From assembly GCF_045679555.1 (NCBI RefSeq), contig NC_092098.1, forward strand, positions 15,824,538 to 15,888,537: a stretch of DNA of 64,000 nucleotides. The letters run 5' to 3'. The position numbers were made by a program, and so were the translations under genes. Shown here in pieces: positions 61,001 to 64,000 of this stretch (the stretch's first letter is position 1; each line of letters begins with the position of its first letter). This DNA is from Salvelinus alpinus (Eukaryota; Chordata; Actinopteri; Salmoniformes; Salmonidae). The notes under the pieces were generated by a model. That model made no database searches. It was not told the DNA's origin and was given only the letters and a program-made list of their open reading frames with translations.

Positions 61001-62559
61001 TAACTTCTTCTACCACAGTAACCAGGTGGTCAGGATGGCTGCCCTAGAGGTGAGAGGAAGGAGACAGTGTTTTTTCTGCATTCAAAGTCACAATAGCTGG
61101 TTGCCCAGGCAATTGAACAGCTTTTGACACTGTACAAAGAGTGACATTTCATGGTAGAGGGAAAACTCCTCCACTGTATCCAGATCTCTACCCTGTTCTA
61201 ACTCCCTTGTGTTCCCCATCCCAGGTGTACGTACGTAGAGCCTACATCGCCTACGAGCTCAACAGCGTCCAACACAGACAGCTAAAGGACAACACCTGCA
61301 TCGTAGAATTCCAGTTCATGCTGCCTACCTCCCACCCCAACAGGTACACACACACACACACACTCTGCTGCATGGTACCCTGGTGGAGATGTGGTGTTGC
61401 TCCTATATATACTGGTCTAGGGCTGAGAATGCTTAATAGCAGGACTGGAGTAGGGAGTAGGGAGGCTTGATCTATAGTCAGGTGTCTTATAGAACCATCC
61501 CCTTCCCCTAATAAGAGAGATGAGAGCTGACAGAGACAAGAGTGTGTAAGGTTCTGTATAAGGACAGTACTGTCTTTCATTATCTCCTGAACGGTCCAAT
61601 TCTCATCCACGGTAACATGGTTATTTTATCCCCCCACCACTGTTCACCCCCTGAAAGATACTCCTCGTGTGCAAAAGCAGGTATTCTGTGAGAGTACAAA
61701 TACTTTCCCTGGTTTACCAAGAATGTGTGAGTGGAAACTAGCTAGTCTCTTGTCAGCAAAGTCCCACTTTTGTTGATCTCTCTCTCTCTGGTCTGTCCTC
61801 TGGATGACTGCAAGATTGTTTTCAACTTTCTGAAGATATGTCACATCTATTTCAGTAACACACAAGCAGAGAGAAACTCTGGACTTGTACTGTACGTGGG
61901 CAATTCAACAGTAACCAAGTGATGCTGAGACTTCGATTTTTCACTTTGAAATGTATGTCTAACAAAAACCATTGATTTGCAAAGTTAAACCATTGACTGC
62001 TGTGCTCAGATTGTTGCATGTGACTGGTTTATCCCGCTTAAAATGTTTTACCCATTTGCATTAACCAGGCTTGATTGGCTTCCTCATTGGAACGAAGCAT
62101 GTCCCCCACCTCAGGAATGAACCAATACGAAAGAATAGGCCTCTAGGAAGGCATAGAACTATTGTGGAATTTTTAGAGGAGTAGTCATAGAGTTTAACGT
62201 GGGGGTTTGAGACAGTACATGTGATGTATGACAGTGCCCTAAGGTGTCACCACTGACGTCTTGCTAGAAAAGGGACATGCTCTGACGATCTTCCAGCCCT
62301 TGTGCTGCCACTTGTTAGTTCATGAAGCCCTTGAGAAGGCAACAAGAAGTCCTACTTCACGAGACATTTTGATTTATTAGGTTGTCAAGAGTAACAAAAT
62401 GTACCACATGAGACAGTAGAAAATCGAATCCATAATATGTAGTCTCAAGCTTTTTTATGATTCACACACACTCTTCTGAGTGCTTCCTCCTCCTGATGTC
62501 TGCGTAACTAACCAGTCAGTGTTGTCTGATTGCAGAGGTAACATCCCAACTCTAAACAG
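45763..62559 (+). CDS. acaca: acetyl-CoA carboxylase alpha, 5' half (24 coding exons, gene continues past window)
   Basis: Cytosolic enzyme that carboxylates acetyl-CoA to malonyl-CoA, the committed step of fatty acid synthesis. Twenty-four exons join in one frame with no stop (about 1202 codons) from ATG 45798, which sits in a good Kozak context (gccATGg) shortly after a splice acceptor, so at least one 5' UTR exon lies upstream. Order along the protein: short acidic N terminus (1-80), AMPK-type site [11 protein letters not shown] around Ser84, biotin carboxylase from about residue 125 with the ATP-grasp glycine loop GGGGKG at 319-324 and NPRLQVEH at 443-450, biotin attachment motif VMKM with Lys790, then the central domain. 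The carboxyltransferase half is outside the window. The short N terminus without a hydrophobic leader argues for the alpha rather than the mitochondrial beta isoform. Salmonids are ancestrally tetraploid, so a second copy elsewhere is likely. Product very sure; isoform sure; boundaries good. Confidence 0.96.
46037..48951 (+). other. acaca intron 1
   Basis: 2.9-kb intron. Only the truncated SINE at 48227-48389 is recognised. First intron after the ATG, so a place for regulatory DNA, but no site is supported by eye. Confidence 0.8.
48227..48389 (+). mobile_element. 5'-truncated SINE in acaca intron 1
   Basis: Lacks the A and B boxes; begins within the body (ccaggctgtatcacaaccgg) and ends cttgcctagttaaataaagg ttaaataaa. 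Same family as 52124-52348. Confidence 0.85.
48952..49084 (+). CDS. acaca: acaca coding exon 2, AMPK site
   Basis: Acceptor ttcacacag ends at 48951, donor AAG|gtaagg. The codon for Arg80 spans the intron. Encodes [17 protein letters not shown], the segment known in mammals as the AMPK target (Ser79 of rat ACC1), here Ser84. The residue after Arg is Pro where mammals have Ser; hydrophobic Met at -5 and Leu at +4 are kept. Ends with FGGNKVIEK. Confidence 0.96.
49189..49327 (+). CDS. acaca: acaca coding exon 3, start of biotin carboxylase
   Basis: Acceptor catctcag ends at 49188, donor GCAG|gtgagc. Encodes [20 protein letters not shown], the N-terminal Rossmann-like strand of the biotin carboxylase domain, then [14 protein letters not shown]. 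Ends in phase 1. Confidence 0.96.
49776..49885 (+). CDS. acaca: acaca coding exon 4, biotin carboxylase
   Basis: Acceptor cttctacag ends at 49775, donor CAG|gtactc. Encodes [20 protein letters not shown] followed by [17 protein letters not shown]. Asn-rich loop conserved in animal ACCs. Confidence 0.96.
49998..50079 (+). CDS. acaca: acaca coding exon 5, biotin carboxylase
   Basis: Acceptor tttctccag ends at 49997, donor ATGG|gtaaga. Encodes [19 protein letters not shown] then MKNGIAFMG. The GWGHASENP segment is a biotin carboxylase signature. Confidence 0.96.
50199..50297 (+). CDS. acaca: acaca coding exon 6, biotin carboxylase
   Basis: Acceptor acttccag ends at 50198, donor GCAG|gtatgt. 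Encodes [20 protein letters not shown] and [12 protein letters not shown]. Both ends are phase 1. Confidence 0.96.
50367..50383. repeat. (TG)n microsatellite at the exon 7 acceptor
   Basis: Run of TG directly before tctcag, replacing the polypyrimidine tract. Confidence 0.9.
50389..50606 (+). CDS. acaca: acaca coding exon 7, ATP-grasp glycine loop
   Basis: Acceptor tctcag ends at 50388 directly after a (TG)n run, donor CAG|gtgagg. Encodes residues 268-340, including the ATP-binding loop [13 protein letters not shown]. The (TG)n run lies where the polypyrimidine tract should be. Confidence 0.96.
50719..50928 (+). CDS. acaca: acaca coding exon 8, ATP-grasp
   Basis: Acceptor tggctcag ends at 50718, donor AGG|gtatgg. 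Seventy codons, phase 0 at both ends. Encodes [20 protein letters not shown] and [18 protein letters not shown], the catalytic core of the ATP-grasp fold. Confidence 0.96.
51080..51250 (+). CDS. acaca: acaca coding exon 9, ATP-grasp catalytic end
   Basis: Acceptor actcctcag ends at 51079, donor CAG|gtcagt. Fifty-seven codons. Encodes the biotin carboxylase signature [16 protein letters not shown] with the metal and bicarbonate binding residues. Followed by the 3.6-kb intron 9, which holds a minisatellite and several transposons. Confidence 0.96.
51494..51835. repeat. 38-bp minisatellite, nine copies, in acaca intron 9
   Basis: Nine head-to-tail units of exactly 38 bp, each starting GTCACGTGTC. 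Four unit types occur in the order A-B-C-D-A-A-B-C-D, so units 1-4 repeat as units 6-9. Every unit holds a perfect CACGTG E-box. No spacers, so not a CRISPR-like array. Confidence 0.96.
52124..52348 (+). mobile_element. tRNA-derived salmonid SINE in acaca intron 9
   Basis: Full-length short variant: A-box region gagtggtgcagcggtctaag, B box GGTTCGATTCC at 52191-52201, body gggcggcgcacaattggccc and tail cttgcctagttaaataaa. Same strand as acaca. Confidence 0.9.
52370..52615 (+). mobile_element. Tc1-like fragment in acaca intron 9
   Basis: Transposase-derived [20 protein letters not shown] in one frame, and right end ggtgttcttaatgttttgta cactc. The left half is absent. Confidence 0.7.
53270..53387 (+). 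mobile_element. older Tc1-type end fragment
   Basis: ttactacatgattccatatg to aaaaccctata is the subterminal part of a common fish Tc1-type element; the outer end was removed when the element at 53388 inserted. Confidence 0.6.
53388..54806 (-). mobile_element. Tc1-like element in acaca intron 9, one end lost
   Basis: Left end CTCAGCAAAAAAAGAAACGT next to TA; the opposite terminal repeat is cut off at about 54806. Family matches 15454-17779. Inserted into, and truncating, an older Tc1-type terminal fragment at 53270-53387. About 70 bp separates it from the acceptor of acaca exon 10. Confidence 0.88.
53579..54581 (-). pseudogene. Tc1-like transposase, frame-broken
   Basis: Three pieces cover almost the whole protein: 54168-54581 ([32 protein letters not shown]), 53772-54146 ([29 protein letters not shown]) and 53579-53866 ([20 protein letters not shown]). 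All three acidic catalytic positions survive but frame breaks near 53780 and 54150 inactivate it. Confidence 0.88.
54877..55202 (+). CDS. acaca: acaca coding exon 10, biotin carboxylase C-terminal part
   Basis: Acceptor cttcttcctcag ends at 54876, donor TC|gtgagt. Starts [14 protein letters not shown] and runs to [14 protein letters not shown]; includes [18 protein letters not shown] truncated Tc1 element ends about 70 bp upstream of the acceptor. Confidence 0.96.
55313..55567 (+). CDS. acaca: acaca coding exon 11
   Basis: Acceptor gtgttcag ends at 55312, donor AAG|gtcaac. Encodes [20 protein letters not shown] to NFLHSLE, the end of biotin carboxylase and start of the BC-BCCP linker region. 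Confidence 0.96.
55664..55891 (+). CDS. acaca: acaca coding exon 12
   Basis: Acceptor ccctctacag ends at 55663, donor CG|gtagga. Encodes [20 protein letters not shown] to [13 protein letters not shown] short (CA)n run lies in the intron before it. Confidence 0.96.
56017..56167 (+). CDS. acaca: acaca coding exon 13, biotinyl domain first part
   Basis: Acceptor ccgccag ends at 56016, donor GAG|gtgtgt. Encodes [20 protein letters not shown] and ends GQCYAEIE, immediately before the biotin attachment motif. Confidence 0.96.
56257..56391 (+). CDS. acaca: acaca coding exon 14, biotin attachment lysine
   Basis: Acceptor gtgtcag ends at 56256, donor CAG|gtcagt. Starts [14 protein letters not shown]; the Lys in VMKM (residue 790 of this model) is the biotinylated lysine of the family. 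The intron falls right before the motif. Confidence 0.96.
56539..56685 (+). CDS. acaca: acaca coding exon 15
   Basis: Acceptor gtgtctcag ends at 56538, donor AAG|gtaagt. Forty-nine codons, [20 protein letters not shown] to [11 protein letters not shown], start of the central domain. Confidence 0.95.
56799..56987 (+). CDS. acaca: acaca coding exon 16
   Basis: Acceptor tttccccag ends at 56798, donor CAG|gtacac. Sixty-three codons including [19 protein letters not shown]. The donor runs straight into an (AC)n microsatellite. Confidence 0.96.
56988..57012. repeat. (AC)n microsatellite at the exon 16 donor
   Basis: The intron begins gt and then ACACAC..., about eleven repeats. Confidence 0.95.
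57112..57212 (+). CDS. acaca: acaca coding exon 17
   Basis: Acceptor gttcttccag ends at 57111, donor AG|gtgagt. Encodes [20 protein letters not shown] and [13 protein letters not shown]. The intron after it contains the Sleeping Beauty-type Tc1 element. Confidence 0.96.
57258..58856 (+). mobile_element. Sleeping Beauty-type Tc1 element in acaca intron 17
   Basis: 1599 bp with TA duplications at 57256-57257 and 58857-58858. The ends read CAGTTGAAGTCGGAAGTTTA inward, the terminal repeat of the salmonid family from which Sleeping Beauty was rebuilt, with an inner direct repeat near 57430. The transposase (from ATG 57609) starts [20 protein letters not shown] but is broken by a frameshift near 57745 and further lesions, so it is dead. 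Same strand as acaca. Confidence 0.93.
57599..58632 (+). pseudogene. broken Tc1 transposase
   Basis: Recognisable pieces of a 340-residue transposase in different frames: N-terminal HTH (57609-57745), a middle piece with [14 protein letters not shown] (57870-58060), and further pieces ending ATKYstop near 58630. Frame is lost at least at about 57745 and again near 58060-58110. Inactive. Confidence 0.85.
58899..59012. repeat. 24-bp minisatellite before acaca exon 18
   Basis: About four copies of a 24-bp unit containing tactgattcatacattca, ending about 32 bp before the exon 18 acceptor. Confidence 0.9.
59045..59133 (+). CDS. acaca: acaca coding exon 18
   Basis: Acceptor tctgcccag ends at 59044, donor ATG|gtgagg. 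Encodes [20 protein letters not shown] and [11 protein letters not shown] 24-bp minisatellite ends about 30 bp before the acceptor. Confidence 0.96.
59417..59541 (+). CDS. acaca: acaca coding exon 19
   Basis: Acceptor gattccag ends at 59416, donor ATT|gtaagt. Encodes [20 protein letters not shown] to [10 protein letters not shown] of the central domain. Confidence 0.96.
59617..59730 (+). CDS. acaca: acaca coding exon 20
   Basis: Acceptor gtgtgtag ends at 59616, donor CAG|gtccgt. Thirty-eight codons, [20 protein letters not shown] to KVALRARQ. Confidence 0.95.
59832..59945 (+). CDS. acaca: acaca coding exon 21
   Basis: Acceptor ctcctcctcag ends at 59831, donor CAG|gtaggg. Thirty-eight codons, [20 protein letters not shown] to FCIENLQ. 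Confidence 0.96.
60030..60955 (-). mobile_element. LINE 3' region in acaca intron 21, split by a SINE
   Basis: Noncoding tail of a non-LTR element on the minus strand (ggtgtagcgaaatgcttgtg at 60075; gggcagcagcctctaaggtg at 60827). The SINE at 60236-60710 lies inside it. Confidence 0.6.
60236..60710 (+). mobile_element. tRNA-derived salmonid SINE in acaca intron 21
   Basis: Starts ggggcctcccgataggctc with A-box-like ggctcagtggtcagagg and B box GGTTCGAGTCC at 60306-60316, followed by the conserved body atggggcggcgcacaattgg. Long variant with a second body portion ending near gggtaaacaaaacaaaaat. Subfamily not assigned. Confidence 0.85.
60960..61049 (+). CDS. acaca: acaca coding exon 22
   Basis: Acceptor cctttggtag ends at 60959 (a weak pyrimidine tract), donor GAG|gtgaga. 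Thirty codons, [20 protein letters not shown] to RMAALE. Confidence 0.95.
61225..61343 (+). CDS. acaca: acaca coding exon 23
   Basis: Acceptor catcccag ends at 61224, donor AG|gtacac running into (AC)n. Encodes [20 protein letters not shown] to MLPTSHPN, ending in phase 2. Confidence 0.96.
61344..61364. repeat. (AC)n microsatellite at the exon 23 donor
   Basis: The intron begins gtACACAC..., about nine repeats. Confidence 0.9.
61344..62535 (+). other. acaca intron 23
   Basis: 1.2-kb intron between exon 23 and the microexon. Begins with (AC)n; no transposon recognised, unlike introns 9, 17, 21 and 24. Confidence 0.8.
62536..62559 (+). CDS. acaca: acaca 24-nt microexon (GNIPTLNR)
   Basis: Twenty-four bases between acceptor ctgattgcag (ends 62535) and donor AG|gtacag. 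In phase 2/2 with exon 23 it reads (R)GNIPTLN(R). The same eight residues are the known alternatively spliced insert of mammalian ACC1, just upstream of a phosphorylated serine. Including or skipping it keeps the frame because both junctions leave AG plus one base. The next constitutive exon is beyond 64000. Confidence 0.9.
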
Positions 62560-62933
62560 GTACAGTACACTTTCTTCTTCTTGCAGCCATTATGTAGACC
62601 TGTAGAAGCTGTAGACTAGAAAGCGGCATAGTCTACCGATCATCTGCAGGGAATGTAACTGAAAGCCGTAATGCCTGCTACCTTTTGTGTAAAGTGTATG
62701 TTGTGGCAGGACGAGGTAACGTTGGGCATTGGACGTGTTTGGCTATGCTGCTTGTTCTGTTAAGTGTTACTAGTTATCCCATAAATGAATCAGGTTTTTA
62801 AAATTGGAGCTGAATCTGGTTATGGGTGCTGTATTAAATGAATGGCAACAGCATGGCATAATGCAGCGTACTGGGAAGACTGAGTGTCTGTCTTACTGTC
62901 TGTATATTTCTGTGTGTGTATTGTAGGTGTGTA

Positions 62934-64000
62934 GAGTGCATTCGGAAAGTATTCAGACCACTTTATTTTTTCTACATTTTTGTTATGTTACAGCTTTATT
63001 CAAAAATGTATTAAATGGTTGTTTTTCCCTCATCAATCTAGACTCAATACCCCATAATGACAAAGCAGAAACGGGTTTTTAGGTAATTTTGCTGACTTAT
63101 GTAAATGTGATATTTCATTTTTTTTTATATATATATATAAGTATTCAGACACTTTACTCAGTACTTTGTTGAAGCACCTTTAGCAGTGATTACAGCCTCT
63201 AGTCTTCTTGGGTATGAAGCTACAAGCTTGGCACACCTGTATTTGTGGAGTTTCTCCCATTCTTCTCTGCAGATCCTCTCAAGCTCTGTCAGGTTGGATG
63301 GGGAGCATCGCTGCACAGCTATTTCCAGGTCTCTCCAGAGATGTTCGATTGGGTTCAAGTCCGGGCTCTGGCTGGGCCACTAAAGGACATTCAGAGACTT
63401 GTCCCGAAGTCACTCCTGCTTTGTCTTGGCTGTGTGCTGAGGGTCGTTTTCCTGTTGGAAGGTGAACCGTCGCCCCCGTCTGAGGTCCTGAGCTCTCTGG
63501 AGCAGGTTTTCATCAAGGATCTCTGTATTTTGCTCCGTTCATCTTTCCCTCGATCCTGACTGGTCTCCCAGTCCCTGCCCCTTGAAAACATTCCCACAGC
63601 ATGATGCTGCCACCACCATGCTTCGCTGTAGGGATGGTGCCAGGTTTCCTGCAGATGTGACACTTGGCATTCAGGCCAGATAATCTTATTTCTCATTGTC
63701 TCAGAGTCCTTTAGGTGCCTTTTGGCAAACTCCAATCGGGCTGTAATTTTCCTTTTACTGAAGAGTGGCTTCTGTCTGGCCCCTAGACTATAAATGCCTG
63801 ATTGGTGGAGTGCTGCAGAGATGGTTGTCCTTCTGGAAGGTTCTCCCATCTCCACAGAGGAACTCTCGAGCTCTGTCAGTGACCATTGGGTTCTTGGTCA
63901 CCTTTCTGACCAAGGTCCTTCTCCCCCGATTGCTCAGTTTGCCCAGGCGGCCAGCTCTAGGAAGAGTTGATCGTACTAAACTTCTTTCATTTAAGAATGA
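62934..64000 (-). mobile_element. dead Tc1-like element in acaca intron 24, runs off the window
   Basis: Starts agtgcattcggaaagtattc after TA. Minus-strand transposase pieces 63158-63358 ([20 protein letters not shown] with the catalytic Glu) and 63391-63855 (RRTTISAALHQSGIYSLGAR). Stops and shifts present. Opposite strand to acaca. Confidence 0.88.

Noticed and set aside
45763..62559. acacb (ACC2) instead of acaca
   Set aside because: No hydrophobic N-terminal extension before the AMPK site, and residues follow ACC1 closely, including the GNIPTLNR microexon.

Overview
This window is nuclear DNA from a salmonid fish (trout, salmon or charr type; species not resolvable by eye). It holds the 5' half of one intron-rich host gene, acaca (acetyl-CoA carboxylase alpha), set in DNA packed with fish transposable elements. 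The salmonid call rests on the mixture of repeats: Tc1 elements with Sleeping Beauty-type ends, tRNA-derived SINEs ending in a short A/T-rich tail, CR1/Rex1-like and L2-like LINEs, and Ty3/Gypsy LTRs that I recognise as salmonid-type. These recognitions are from memory and were not searched.

Layout. 1-44.5 kb is gene-poor and repeat-rich. In order it holds: a GT/GTGC microsatellite (2.3 kb); a hAT-like MITE (3.1 kb); an L2-like LINE split by a solo LTR (4.6-6.2 kb); a decayed Tc1 element (6.5-7.6 kb); a decayed Gypsy element of the Gmr1 type, in which protease is followed directly by integrase (7.7-12.5 kb), interrupted by a MITE; a long foldback (12.6 kb); a complete Tc1 transposon with an open 340-residue transposase (13.0-14.6 kb); a second Tc1 family interrupted by the same MITE family (15.5-17.8 kb); a CR1/Rex1-like LINE (18.2-19.9 kb); a piggyBac remnant with TTAA duplications and a nested solo LTR (19.9-21.2 kb); another dead Tc1 (21.7-23.1 kb); a possible 3' end of an unrecognised gene (27.2-27.8 kb); a palindromic MITE (29.9 kb); a solo LTR inside a second CR1/Rex1-like LINE (30.4-32.2 kb); a short Tc1-type MITE (34.5-35.3 kb); a near full-length Gypsy chromovirus with two closely similar LTRs (36.5-41.4 kb); and an L2-like LINE carrying a nested LINE tail (41.4-43.4 kb).

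44.5-64 kb is acaca on the + strand. I traced 24 consecutive coding exons by splice sites, reading frame and family similarity: ATG at 45798, AMPK-site exon at 48952, biotin carboxylase exons to about 55.6 kb, biotin attachment lysine at the start of exon 14, then central-domain exons up to a 24-nt microexon at 62536-62559. They join without a stop or frameshift into about 1202 codons, roughly half of the usual protein. The rest, including the carboxyltransferase domain, lies beyond the window. The gene's introns hold a minisatellite with nine CACGTG E-boxes, SINEs, three Tc1-like elements and a LINE tail.

Acetyl-CoA carboxylase makes malonyl-CoA for fatty acid synthesis. No other host gene is firmly supported, and there is no bacterial, CRISPR or operon-type content. 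Exon boundaries are by eye from GT/AG and phase; transposon boundaries are exact where terminal repeats and target duplications are visible and approximate elsewhere.
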